A stretch of 16,033 bases of DNA from Actinomycetes bacterium (GCA_021785095.1 JAJYGM010000089.1:1-16033); one strand, 5' to 3'. Positions 6,648-14,433 are shown, counted from the stretch's first letter. Notes: a model not told the origin generated them from the letters alone. Made by a program: numbers and translations.

Positions 6648-7127
6648 TCACGCGGCAGGGTCGGAGCCGAACTTGGCGCGGTTGCGCTTGCGCAGCGTCT
6701 GGGGAACGCGCTTGACGAGCTGGTCGAGGGTGACGGCGCGCAGCGACTCCCGCCAGGCCTGGTGAGCGCCAACAATGACCGTAGCGATCGCGCAGGGCCG
6801 GGTGCACTCCTCGGGGCGCGCTGCGCCGGTGCCCTGCTGGCGGATCTCCTGGCAGACGAACGGGCTCGCTGGGCCATCGATGGCTTCGAGGACATCGAGG
6901 ACGGTGATCTCGTCCGCGGGTCGAGCCAGGCGAAATCCGCCGCTCGGCCCTGGCGTCGCGCGCAGCAGCCCGGCCCGCGTCAATGCCTGGAGGTGCTTGG
7001 CGAGGTAGGCCTCCGGCAGCCCGTAGTGCTCGGCCAGGACGCGGCGCGGCAGCGGCACCCCCGCCGGGGCCTCGGCCAGCAGCAGCGCGCAGTGCAGCCC
7101 CTGTTCCACCCCCTCGGACAACTTCAT
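6648..7127 (-). CDS. Rrf2-family transcriptional regulator
   Basis: A 159-aa Rrf2-type winged-helix protein. It starts MKLSEGVEQGLHCALLLA; the recognition region is LPEAYLAKHLQALTRAGLL (about 37-55) and the wing GPSGGFRLARP (60-70). Three cysteines follow in the usual sensor region, Cys92, Cys108 and Cys112 (C-X15-C-X3-C). In characterised Rrf2 proteins such cysteines hold an Fe-S cluster that senses iron, NO or redox state. Whether this spacing holds a cluster is unproven. It is divergent from the MFS exporter, with a 70-bp gap containing a palindrome, so it probably represses that gene and itself. Confidence 0.9.
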   Translation of the reverse strand: MKLSEGVEQGLHCALLLAEAPAGVPLPRRVLAEHYGLPEAYLAKHLQALTRAGLLRATPGPSGGFRLARPADEITVLDVLEAIDGPASPFVCQEIRQQGTGAARPEECTRPCAIATVIVGAHQAWRESLRAVTLDQLVKRVPQTLRKRNRAKFGSDPAA

Positions 7128-7150
7128 GCCGCCAGCCTACCGTCTCTAAC

Positions 7151-7169
7151 GTGGATATACAGTATCTAC
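7151..7169. promoter_or_regulatory. Palindromic operator candidate between rrf2 and MFS genes
   Basis: A 19-bp interrupted palindrome, GTnGATA-N5-TATCnAC, centred at 7160: 14 of the 18 non-central bases are self-complementary. It lies in the middle of the 70-bp divergent gap, 24 bp from the rrf2 start and 29 bp from the MFS start. Placement and symmetry fit a dimeric Rrf2 site controlling both genes; binding is inferred. Confidence 0.6.
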
Positions 7170-7197
7170 GATCCAAAACGACGGCTCAGGAGCGTGG

Positions 7198-8643
7198 ATG
7201 ACCCAGACTGGCCCTGCCACATCACGGGACGGGCACGTCGTGGTTCCGGCCATGTCGGCTGGGATGCTCGCGGTGCTGCTGAGCGCGATGTTCATGGGCC
7301 AGTTCGACTTCTTCGTCGTCAACGTCGCCGCCCCTTCCCTGCGCGCCGACCTGCACGCGAGCGACGGCGCCCTGCAGCTCATCGTGGGAGGGTACGCGTT
7401 CGCGTACGCCGCCGGGCTGGTCACCGGCGGGCGCCTCGGCGACCTGTTCGGCTACCGCCGCCTCTTCATCGCCGGGATGGCTGGTTTCGCGCTCAGCTCG
7501 CTGGCGTGCAGCCTCGCGACGGACCCCGGCCAGCTGGTGGTTGCCCGTCTCACCCAGGGCCTGACTGCGGCGGCGATGCTGCCTCAGGTGCTCGCCTTGA
7601 TCACCGCCGCGGTCCCGGCCCCCCCCCGGCCACGGGCGATCGGCTGGTACGGCGTGGCCTCCGGGCTCGGCGCGATCGCCGGCCAGGTCCTCGGCGGCGC
7701 GCTCATCACCGCCAATCTCGCCGGTCTCGGCTGGCGGGCGATCTTCCTCGTCAACGTTCCCATTGGCGCGGTCGCGGCCATCCTCGCTTGGCGGATGCTG
7801 CCGAACCCCCCGCGACGGCAGCAACCCGACCTCGACCCGCTCGGGGCCATCGGCGCCGCTGCGACCGTGGGCGCCGTCTTGGTGCCCCTCACGCTCGGGC
7901 GCAGCGAGGGCTGGCCGGCGTGGACGTGGGTGTGCATGGTCGCCGCCATCCCGCTGGCCGCGGCGACTCTGGCCTGGCAGCGGCGCCTGACCGAGTCTGG
8001 CGGCACCCCCCTCCTGGACGTGACCCTTCTGCGCACGCCCACGTTCCGGGCGGGCCTAGCCGCCAACGCCGCCTTCATGTGCTACTTCGGCAGTTTCATG
8101 TTCACCCTCACCCTGTTGCTCCAAGCCGGACTCGGTCTCAACGCCTTCGGTGCCGGCCTGGTCTTCGCGCCGGCCGGTGTCACGTTCTCCCTCGGCGCGC
8201 TCGCCGGGCCGCCCTTGCTCGCCCGCTGCGGCCGACGCAGCGTTCTCGCCGGGAGCCTGCTCACCGCCGCCAGCTTGGGGCTGCTCGCCCTCAGCCTCCA
8301 CATTGGTGGCACCCACACCGCCCTCGCGTGGATCGTGGTGCCCACCGCAGCGGCCAGCCTCGGCAACGGGATCGTCCTGCCATCCCTCATCGGCGGCGCC
8401 CTCGTCGACGTCTCACCCGAGCGGGCCGGCCTGGCCGCTGGGGCGCTCAGCACCGCCCAGCAGTTCGCTTCGGCGATCGGCGTCGCGACCGTCGGTGCCC
8501 TGTTCTTCACGGCCCTACGCGCCTCGCACGGCATTTTGGGCTACCCGGTCGCCATGACCTGGGCTGCGGCGGCCGACTTCGCTCTCGTCGCGCTCGTCGC
8601 GGCGCTCGTCGAGCTCTCCATCCGCGCAGCCAAGACGCACTGA
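7198..8643 (+). CDS. DHA2-family MFS multidrug exporter (EmrB/QacA-like)
   Basis: 481 aa with about 14 predicted transmembrane helices, as in the drug:H+ antiporter-2 family. Helix 1 carries the typical QFDFFVVNVAAPSL; motif A is GGRLGDLFGYRRLF (after helix 2); helix 5 has a motif-C-like GAIAGQVLGGALI. It should export hydrophobic or cationic compounds from the cytoplasm using the proton gradient; the substrate is unknown. AGGAG lies 5 nt before the ATG. Expression is probably controlled by the divergent Rrf2 regulator through the palindrome at 7151-7169. Codon third positions are almost all G or C. A run of nine C lies at 7619-7627 in the coding sequence. Confidence 0.93.
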   Translation: MTQTGPATSRDGHVVVPAMSAGMLAVLLSAMFMGQFDFFVVNVAAPSLRADLHASDGALQLIVGGYAFAYAAGLVTGGRLGDLFGYRRLFIAGMAGFALSSLACSLATDPGQLVVARLTQGLTAAAMLPQVLALITAAVPAPPRPRAIGWYGVASGLGAIAGQVLGGALITANLAGLGWRAIFLVNVPIGAVAAILAWRMLPNPPRRQQPDLDPLGAIGAAATVGAVLVPLTLGRSEGWPAWTWVCMVAAIPLAAATLAWQRRLTESGGTPLLDVTLLRTPTFRAGLAANAAFMCYFGSFMFTLTLLLQAGLGLNAFGAGLVFAPAGVTFSLGALAGPPLLARCGRRSVLAGSLLTAASLGLLALSLHIGGTHTALAWIVVPTAAASLGNGIVLPSLIGGALVDVSPERAGLAAGALSTAQQFASAIGVATVGALFFTALRASHGILGYPVAMTWAAAADFALVALVAALVELSIRAAKTH

Positions 8644-8779
8644 CACGCGGGTAGCGCACGACCCCCAACAACCCGGAGACCCTCTCGCACCTTCACCGGC
8701 ACGTGCCGATTCTGAGGGCGAACCCGATGGAGCGTTTTAGATCCCGAGACCGCCGCTCCGCTGGATGTTGCGCCAACTG
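8644..8779. other. Convergent gap with a palindrome
   Basis: This separates the MFS stop from the stop of the PadR-linked membrane protein. A perfect 12-bp palindrome CGGCACGTGCCG lies at 8697-8708. It could form a short hairpin shared by both converging transcripts, but there is no T-run on either side. Confidence 0.35.
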
Positions 8780-9898
8780 CTACGCGCTCTTCAGCGGCTG
8801 GACAGCAGGCGAGACGTCGGGTGCTCTCGGGCGGAGGCGATGGAGGGTGATGAGACCTCGCAGCGAGAGTGCGGTCGCGAGTATGAGTGCCACGATGGCT
8901 GCTGGCCACCACCCAGCGTGCGCGTAGCCGACTGTCACTTGTCCCCGAGTCGTCGCAGATGCTTGAGAGCGCAGCCCAATGATCCACAGCGCGTACGCGA
9001 GGAGGAGCAGAGGCATCATTCGGCCCACCGACCGACTGAGCGTGATCGGGAGCCGCGAACTGCGGACGTCAGCCGCAACTCGTGACGCGACGTACGTCAG
9101 AGACGCCAGAGCCGCGAGCCATAATCCGAGGCCCAGGGTCAGACTCACGTCACCGAGAACCCGTGCGAGCACCGGGTGTTCGATGCCGATCACGGAGACC
9201 GGGTGGCCCGACGTCATCACGGTCGTGACGACGGGCTGTTGATTGAGATGATTCACCCACAGGAAGAGCGCGCCGATGACGATGAGGGCCAGTCCCGGCA
9301 TCCACGAGAGAACTCGCCACGAACGCCGGGGTGCGTCGCTGGTGCGAACGGCGTAGCGGACACCGGCCCACGCGATGAGGAGGCCGAGGAGTGACAGCGC
9401 GCTGAGCCAGCCAACGAGGAAGGCGCCCACGCCCGAGAGATAGGTCGCCCACGACATCGAGCCGTGCACCAGCGGTCCCGTCGGACCGGTGACGAAGTGG
9501 GATCCGTGCGCGATCGTCTCCCACCGGCGCCCGGTGAAGGAACTGGGAGTCGGCCACGTCAGATACAGCGTCGGTCCGCCAGAGATGCGCGTCGTGAGCG
9601 CGGATCGGTAGGTCTGCCCCATCATCGTGTAGACGACCAGAGGCAGGACGAGTGCGAAGGGCAGGGCCGCTGCGGCGCCAGCGAGTTGCGAACGGATGGG
9701 CGAGAGGGGCGGGGAGTCGAGAGCGGGACGGCGAAGCCACTGACGTGCGGCGTCGAGCAGGAGGTTCATGGCCAGTCGCGACGCCGACTGACCGTCCGCG
9801 ATCACGTCGAGGGAGACCAGCCCAACCTCCTCGCTGTAGCGGTCACGCCACCACCGAGGATGGAGCCGCAGGGCGAGCCGAATCGCCCGTGGTGTCAT
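8780..9898 (-). CDS. PadR-associated membrane protein with permease-prefix-like N-terminus
   Basis: 372 aa. The N-terminal cytoplasmic segment (LALRLHPRWWRDRYSEEV, about 9-26) resembles the permease-prefix region often found in actinobacterial proteins encoded after PadR regulators. About six hydrophobic segments follow, near residues 73-94, 150-178, 196-216, 250-275, 291-312 and 330-352. A large hydrophilic loop lies between the first two. The ATG overlaps the PadR stop by 4 nt (ATGA), so translation is coupled. No transporter or enzyme motif is visible and no ABC ATPase gene is adjacent. Function unknown; a role in membrane stress or drug response is only suggested by the regulator. Confidence 0.8.
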   Translation of the reverse strand: MTPRAIRLALRLHPRWWRDRYSEEVGLVSLDVIADGQSASRLAMNLLLDAARQWLRRPALDSPPLSPIRSQLAGAAAALPFALVLPLVVYTMMGQTYRSALTTRISGGPTLYLTWPTPSSFTGRRWETIAHGSHFVTGPTGPLVHGSMSWATYLSGVGAFLVGWLSALSLLGLLIAWAGVRYAVRTSDAPRRSWRVLSWMPGLALIVIGALFLWVNHLNQQPVVTTVMTSGHPVSVIGIEHPVLARVLGDVSLTLGLGLWLAALASLTYVASRVAADVRSSRLPITLSRSVGRMMPLLLLAYALWIIGLRSQASATTRGQVTVGYAHAGWWPAAIVALILATALSLRGLITLHRLRPRAPDVSPAVQPLKSA

Positions 9899-10206
9899 GA
9901 CGTCCCCAGTCGGGACAGTCCGAGTCGGGCGATGCGCAGCGAAGTCTCGAGGCGCTCGCGCAGTGCGGCCGCGCCCTGGCCAGTCAGTCGGTAGGGGCGG
10001 CGGCGATCCTCTGACTCCAGCGACTGGACCAGTCCCTCTTCTTCGAGGCGGACGAGCACCCCGTAGAGGGTCCCCGGACCCATGACCTCTCCGGTGAGAG
10101 CTTCGATGTCCTTGATCAGTGCGTAGCCGTGCTTGGGCCCCTCCGCGAGACTCGTCAGCACGAGCACGGTGGCATCCTGGGTTCTCCCGATTCGACTGCG
10201 GGCCAC
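9895..10206 (-). CDS. PadR-family transcriptional regulator
   Basis: A 103-aa PadR winged-helix protein: VLTSLAEGPKHGYALIKDI, then GTLYGVLVRLEEEGLV and the wing RRRPYRLTGQG. The C-terminal dimerisation helix is short, as in PadR subfamily 2. I choose the GTG at 10206-10204 because GGGAGG (10217-10212) lies 5 nt upstream and a -10 element sits at 10247-10242. An ATG at 10224 would add only six residues and has no binding site. It is co-transcribed with the membrane protein and likely autoregulated through the palindrome at 10228-10248. Confidence 0.9.
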   Translation of the reverse strand: MARSRIGRTQDATVLVLTSLAEGPKHGYALIKDIEALTGEVMGPGTLYGVLVRLEEEGLVQSLESEDRRRPYRLTGQGAAALRERLETSLRIARLGLSRLGTS

Positions 10207-10227
10207 GTCAACCTCCCGATGCATCAA

Positions 10228-10248
10228 CTACTACGGAACCCGTAATAG
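10228..10248 (-). promoter_or_regulatory. PadR operator overlapping an extended -10 promoter
   Basis: A 21-bp palindrome with arms CTACTACGG and CCGTAATAG around AAC, one mismatch pair per arm. On the minus strand it contains TGC-TATTAC, an extended -10 element, with a predicted start near 10235. A repressor bound here would block the PadR operon. Confidence 0.6.
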
Positions 10249-10255
10249 CACAGGT

Positions 10256-10269
10256 TGGCCCGCGGGCCA
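10256..10269. repeat. Perfect 14-bp palindrome in the padR/HAD divergent gap
   Basis: TGGCCCGCGGGCCA reads the same on both strands. It lies just upstream of the PadR promoter and 52 bp before the HAD gene. It may be a second regulator site or simply a GC-rich hairpin. Confidence 0.4.
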
Positions 10270-10321
10270 GCCGGAGCGGCGACGCGCGGGTCAGGCTCGG
10301 GCGAGGTGTGAGAATGGCCCG

Positions 10322-11008
10322 ATGTTGGCGGTCGTCTTCGACCTCATTTCCACTTTGACCGACCCGAACGTGGAGGCTCAGCGTGGATCGCTCGCGCGCA
10401 AGACCGCCGAGTCGCTCGGCATCGATGGCGATGTCTTCTGGGCACTGCTTCGCTCCTCGTATCGCGACCGGATCACCGGCGCCTACGGGGACACCCGGAC
10501 CACCCTGGCACGACTCGCCCGTGAGAGCGGGGCGACTCCGTCGGAGGCCCAACTAGAGGAAGCGTTACGGATCCACCTCGAGGCGGCCGCCCGATTGCGC
10601 GCCCCTCGAGACAACGCGCTGCGCGTCTTGAAGGCGTTGCGTGGCCGCGGATACCGGCTGGGCCTGATCAGCGACTGCAGCACTGAGACCGCCGAGGGGT
10701 GGTCGGCCTCACCCTACGAGCCACTGCTCGACGCCACCGACCTGTCCTGCCTCGAAGGCGTCTCCAAGCCCGATCCGCTCCTCTACGCCACGGTCGTCGA
10801 CCGGCTCGAGGTCTCTCCCGCACACTGCTGGTACGTGGGCGACGGTGGCGGCAACGAACTCGAGGGGGCGCGCGACGCAGGAATGACGCCGATCCTCTTG
10901 ACCAATGGTGCCGAGGCGAGCCCCAGTGACGGATACGTTCCCGATGTGAAGATCTCGGACCTCATCGACGTGCTCGACGTTGTCACCTTGCCGGTACGAG
11001 GCATGTAG
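10322..11008 (+). CDS. HAD-superfamily hydrolase-like protein
   Basis: 228 aa with the HAD fold order. Motif I is VVFDLISTLTD (Asp7 nucleophile), motif II is GLISDCS (Ser117), motif III is VSKPDP (Lys149), and motif IV is YVGDGGGNELEGARDAGM (Asp174). A helical cap lies between motifs I and II. In canonical HAD phosphatases the residue two after the nucleophile is Asp, the general acid/base; here it is Ile9, and the next Gly is Ser. This should impair ordinary phosphatase activity, so it may have another chemistry or be regulatory. The start is the ATG directly before the conserved beta strand. A weak GAGAAT at 10309-10314 would make it leaderless. Divergent from padR. Confidence 0.85.
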   Translation: MLAVVFDLISTLTDPNVEAQRGSLARKTAESLGIDGDVFWALLRSSYRDRITGAYGDTRTTLARLARESGATPSEAQLEEALRIHLEAAARLRAPRDNALRVLKALRGRGYRLGLISDCSTETAEGWSASPYEPLLDATDLSCLEGVSKPDPLLYATVVDRLEVSPAHCWYVGDGGGNELEGARDAGMTPILLTNGAEASPSDGYVPDVKISDLIDVLDVVTLPVRGM

Positions 11009-11475
11009 GTCACGCGATCTGTTAGCCCGGTCACTCACGCAGTCACGTGAGCGATTACCAGCCAGCTGCGAAGGCGCTCTTCGTTTGACGATCTTTGGTG
11101 CAGCCAGTCGTGCCAGGCCCTGAATGCCAGGTGGAGCTCGAAGATGTCGACGATTGCGAGCGCTCGCGTCCGTGCCGGTGTGCGGGCCGCATTGGCCCGA
11201 GAAGTCTGGCGCGAGCATTTCGCTTCGAGTCAGGTCCGGGAGACGGTGACGCAGCCGCGATCACCCGGGTCGAGACGCGACGGACTTCGTAGCTCCGACT
11301 GCGAGTTGGGGTGAGTCCTGTGTCGCCGAGGTCGCAGTGTTCGCCAAGTGTGATCGAGCCGATCTCACCGACCTGTCTCCTCACTGAGCGGTGGGGATCT
11401 GGGTGACAGGGCGATCGCTGAGTCGCACGAGGGGGAGGGCGTGTACCTCCCTCCGTACGTCGTACGATCGGCACT
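11009..11475. other. 467-bp region with no convincing gene
   Basis: Small ORFs occur in several frames, but none has a recognisable motif. The best is a plus-strand ORF at 11144-11314 (56 aa, starts MSTIASARVRAGVRAALARE, GGAG 8 nt upstream), which could be a small protein but is unsupported. A near-palindrome CGTACGTCGTACG (11454-11466) sits directly upstream of the next gene. Confidence 0.4.
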
Positions 11476-12069
11476 GTGACTGCTCACGGACACCGTGCAC
11501 CCTGTCTGCTGCGGCGTCTTGGTCGGGTATCAGCGATCCTGGTGATGTGCGCGCCCGTGTTGGCGGTTCCCGGGAGCTCGGTGAGTGGGGCGACCCCGAG
11601 TACGCCTTTGGTCAGCGTGGGACGGTGGAATCTCGGGTACACCTACCGCTTGTCGTCGCTCGAGACGTGCCAGGTTGGTGATGCCAACCTCGCCTTCGTG
11701 AACGCATCCCCCCGTGCCGTGCGCATCACGTCGGTGACGATCACTACTGATGCGGCCCTCCGGGCAACAGTGTCGAGCAGTCTCGTTGAGCGTCACCCCG
11801 GATCCACGACGGGCGAAGTGGCCGCTTCGTTTCGCGTTCCGGTGGTCACCACGACGGCCGTCTCCCGGTCTGCGAGCGGCAGCGTGGTGAAGCCGTATTC
11901 CGAGTCCCACGTGTGGAACTTCTTGGTCATTCGGATCCGGCTTCATTCGGACGTCGCCGGTCCCTGGAAGATCCGTGGAGCGGACGTCGCGTACGCCGTC
12001 GGATCACATCGCTACACCCTTCATCTCAGCCAGGATCTCGTGCTGCCAGCAGTCAACGGCTGTCGCTAG
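11476..12069 (+). CDS. Small secreted protein of unknown function
   Basis: 197 aa. A basic N-terminus (RAPCLLRRLGR) and hydrophobic stretch (about 18-32) form a signal peptide, with likely cleavage near VSGA (about 37-39). The mature part is rich in Val, Thr and Ser with alternating hydrophobic residues, suggesting a beta-sandwich. It has only two cysteines, Cys65 and Cys196 next to the C-terminus, which may form a disulfide. I do not recognise the family. The GTG start has no clear binding site. TACGAT at 11463-11468 lies 7 nt before it, the right distance for a leaderless transcript. It stands alone. Confidence 0.65.
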   Translation: MTAHGHRAPCLLRRLGRVSAILVMCAPVLAVPGSSVSGATPSTPLVSVGRWNLGYTYRLSSLETCQVGDANLAFVNASPRAVRITSVTITTDAALRATVSSSLVERHPGSTTGEVAASFRVPVVTTTAVSRSASGSVVKPYSESHVWNFLVIRIRLHSDVAGPWKIRGADVAYAVGSHRYTLHLSQDLVLPAVNGCR

Positions 12070-12461
12070 GCACATCGACCCACGAAGTGCTCCTGCCAGC
12101 CGCGCGTGCTGGCTAGTCAGAGCGCAACGGTGACCTTCCTTGCTTGGTGCGGTGAGTAGGTGGTGGCACGCGGCGACGTCCGCCAACTCGTGTGGCTGAT
12201 CCGCGGGCGGTTGCATGGCCCCACGGGGGCCAAGTTCCTCCTTGACCGTGGGGAGCAAGTGTGCATGGACCGACTTCCTCACCCGAGGCACCTGCCGCCT
12301 CAAGGGGCGAGCATCACGTCCCTCAACTCGGACGGCAACCAGAGGAGTGCTTGGGGCGTTCGACGTTGAGCTGTCCACTGGCCGATTCTCAGGTGCACTG
12401 GTGCACGATCGGCGTGACTTGGATCACCCGTACGGTGGGCTCAAGCTCTAAGGGGGGAATC
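12070..12461. other. Intergenic region before the isochorismatase gene
   Basis: A hairpin GCCAGC-N7-GCTGGC at 12095-12113 follows the secreted-protein gene and may terminate it, although no T-run is present. Two self-complementary GTGCAC units lie at 12393-12398 and 12401-12406, about 60 bp before the next start. Open frames on both strands between 12120 and 12378 carry no recognisable motif, and I see no gene here. Confidence 0.4.
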
Positions 12462-13019
12462 ATGTCCACACTCAGCGATCGTCCGAAGACGGCACTCCTG
12501 GTCGTCGACGTCCAAAATGGCGTTGTCGCCGAGGCGCACCAGCGTGACGCGGTGGTCGCCAATATCAACGAGCTGGTGCAGCGTGCCCGCAAGGAGGACG
12601 TCCCCGTGGTGTGGGTCCAGCACTCAGACGACGGCTTGGCGCAAGGGAGCGACGACTGGCGCATCGTGCCCGAGCTCGATCCGCGCGAAGACGAGCCGCT
12701 CATCGAGAAGAACTATGGGGATGCGTTCGAGGCGACGACGCTTGAGTCGGTCCTCGACGAGCTGGCTGTCGGTCGACTGGTCGTCGTGGGCGCCCAGACC
12801 GACGCCTGCATCCGCTCGACCCTGCACGGGGCGTTCGCGCGCGGGTACGACGCGACGCTGGTGAGCGACGCCCACACCACCGAGGACTTGACGCCGTGGG
12901 GAGCACCTCCACCCGAACAGGTCATCGCGCACACCAACCTCTACTGGTCCGGCCAGACGGCTCCGGGCCGCACCGCCGGCACCGTGGCGACCAAGGACGT
13001 CGACTTCGCGGCGTCGTAG
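12462..13019 (+). CDS. Isochorismatase-family cysteine hydrolase
   Basis: 185 aa, isochorismatase-like fold. The catalytic triad is visible: Asp16 in LLVVDVQNG, Lys83 in EKNYGDAF, and Cys116 in TDACIRST, with the cis-peptide region VVGAQTDAC just before it. Members cleave amides such as nicotinamide or N-carbamoyl compounds, or isochorismate; the exact substrate cannot be read from the sequence. The ATG is preceded by AGGGGGGA and directly precedes the conserved first strand. The frame is open further upstream, but that part lacks homology. Single gene, likely cytoplasmic. Confidence 0.9.
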   Translation: MSTLSDRPKTALLVVDVQNGVVAEAHQRDAVVANINELVQRARKEDVPVVWVQHSDDGLAQGSDDWRIVPELDPREDEPLIEKNYGDAFEATTLESVLDELAVGRLVVVGAQTDACIRSTLHGAFARGYDATLVSDAHTTEDLTPWGAPPPEQVIAHTNLYWSGQTAPGRTAGTVATKDVDFAAS

Positions 13020-13077
13020 GGGCTCTCGTCCGGCCTGGGTTCGAGCACCTTGAGGGGCGCGCAGTAGTGTCAGAGGT

Positions 13078-14433
13078 ATGGCAGTGGCGCGACGGTGGCG
13101 CCGGGGTGCGGCGGCGCTCACGGTGGCAGCCGGGTCACTCGCAATGAGCGCCTGCGGTTCGGTGCCACAACACACGACGTCGTCCGCGTCGATCGTCACC
13201 GCGCCCGTCAACGTGGCGCACACCACGAGGGGTGATGTCGGATACCGCTCGCTCGGACGCGGTCCGGTCCTCGTCCTGGTCATGGGCTACGCCGGCACGA
13301 TGGAGACGTGGGATCCCCACTTCGTCGACATGCTGGCCCGCCACTTCCGGGTGATCGTCTTCGATAACGCTGGCATCGGCAAGACGTCGGGTGGGGCACG
13401 CATCCGATCAATCGACGCGATGGCCGACCAGGCGAGCGCACTCCTCACCTCGTTGCGCGTCGGCCGCGTCGACGTGTTGGGGTGGTCGATGGGTGGCCTC
13501 ATCGCCCAGGCGCTCACGGTGCGGCACGCCGCTCAAGTGCGCCGGCTGGTCCTGTGCGCCACGTTCCCGGGCGGCGGTGACGCCGTTGCACCGTCCCAGA
13601 AGGACGTCGCCGCGCTGACCGGCAGTGATCCGCAGGCGGCCATGGCCGAGCTCTACCCGGCGGACCAGGTGCTGGCCGGTCAGGCGCTGAGCGGCAGTCT
13701 GGCTGCCTATCGCGCGCCCTCCCGCGTGCCAGCGGCGGTTGCCGCCGCGCAGCGATCCGCGGTGCGGGCATGGTTCCTCGGGCGCGACCCTGCCGGGCGA
13801 GAGGCCGTGCACATCACGGCGCCCACGCTCATCGCCGACGGCCAGCGCGACCGTCTCGTGGCACCCGCCAACGACCAGGCATTGGCACATTCGATTTCGG
13901 GATCGCGGATGCTGCTCTTCCCGGACGCGGGTCACGCGTTCTTGTTCCAGGAGGGGATGGCCTTCCTCCGCCCAGTGGAGGTCTTTCTCCTCGGCGAGGG
14001 GCCGGCACTGCCCTTACGGGAGGTGCGTGCGCGCTTCGTGCCCGACTCGGCGACGCTCGCCGCGGCCGGAGTTCGCTGGCTCCGCGCACTGGGTCATCTC
14101 ACCAAGAAGTCGACACAGCGCGAGCTCGCTCGGATCGATCTGACGTATGCCGACGCCACGGGAACCTTCGAGGATCAGATGTTGGCGACGCACACCTCCG
14201 GTGCCCTGGGACGGGCGATCGCGGCGTTCGTCGATCGTGAGAACCTGGTGGTCCGCGACATCCTGGCACTCGGGGCCCAGAGCGGGTCGCGGGCCTCCGC
14301 CTGGACTCTGACCATTCGACGCGACGGGCATCGGGCCCTCGTGGCACTGAACGTCGTTCGTCACCTCCTCGGGCTGAAGCCGGTCTCGACCCAGACAACG
14401 CCCACGACGACCACGACGGTGTTCAATCTCTGA
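13078..14433 (+). CDS. Alpha/beta-hydrolase lipoprotein with extra C-terminal domain
   Basis: 451 aa. The N-terminus has a basic segment, a hydrophobic stretch and a lipobox-like LAMSAC (Cys26), so it is probably a lipoprotein on the outer face of the membrane. The alpha/beta-hydrolase core spans about 60-305: an oxyanion-type MGYAGTMETWDP, nucleophile elbow GWSMGG (Ser137), acid in DGQRDRLV (Asp258 likely), and histidine in DAGHAFLF (His286). About 145 residues follow that are not typical of the fold (ARIDLTYADATGTFEDQMLA), ending in a Thr-rich tail. The start is either ATG 13078, which TAGTGT at 13065-13070 would make leaderless, or GTG 13084, which has AGAGG 7 nt upstream. Substrate unknown, probably an ester. 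Confidence 0.85.
   Translation: MAVARRWRRGAAALTVAAGSLAMSACGSVPQHTTSSASIVTAPVNVAHTTRGDVGYRSLGRGPVLVLVMGYAGTMETWDPHFVDMLARHFRVIVFDNAGIGKTSGGARIRSIDAMADQASALLTSLRVGRVDVLGWSMGGLIAQALTVRHAAQVRRLVLCATFPGGGDAVAPSQKDVAALTGSDPQAAMAELYPADQVLAGQALSGSLAAYRAPSRVPAAVAAAQRSAVRAWFLGRDPAGREAVHITAPTLIADGQRDRLVAPANDQALAHSISGSRMLLFPDAGHAFLFQEGMAFLRPVEVFLLGEGPALPLREVRARFVPDSATLAAAGVRWLRALGHLTKKSTQRELARIDLTYADATGTFEDQMLATHTSGALGRAIAAFVDRENLVVRDILALGAQSGSRASAWTLTIRRDGHRALVALNVVRHLLGLKPVSTQTTPTTTTTVFNL

Noticed and set aside
6128..6895. Upstream extension of the amidohydrolase frame to 670 aa
   Set aside because: The extra 256 residues are Arg/Ser/Pro-rich shadow translation over the TRIC fragment and the rrf2 gene. 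The GTG at 6127 has a strong binding site and begins the conserved domain.
6762..8654. 630-aa plus-strand ORF
   Set aside because: It is a GC-rich shadow of the MFS gene and antisense to rrf2. The composition is Arg/Pro-rich with no motifs.
12261..12461. N-terminal extension of the isochorismatase frame
   Set aside because: No homology-like features; the ATG at 12462 has an AGGGGGGA site directly before the conserved strand.
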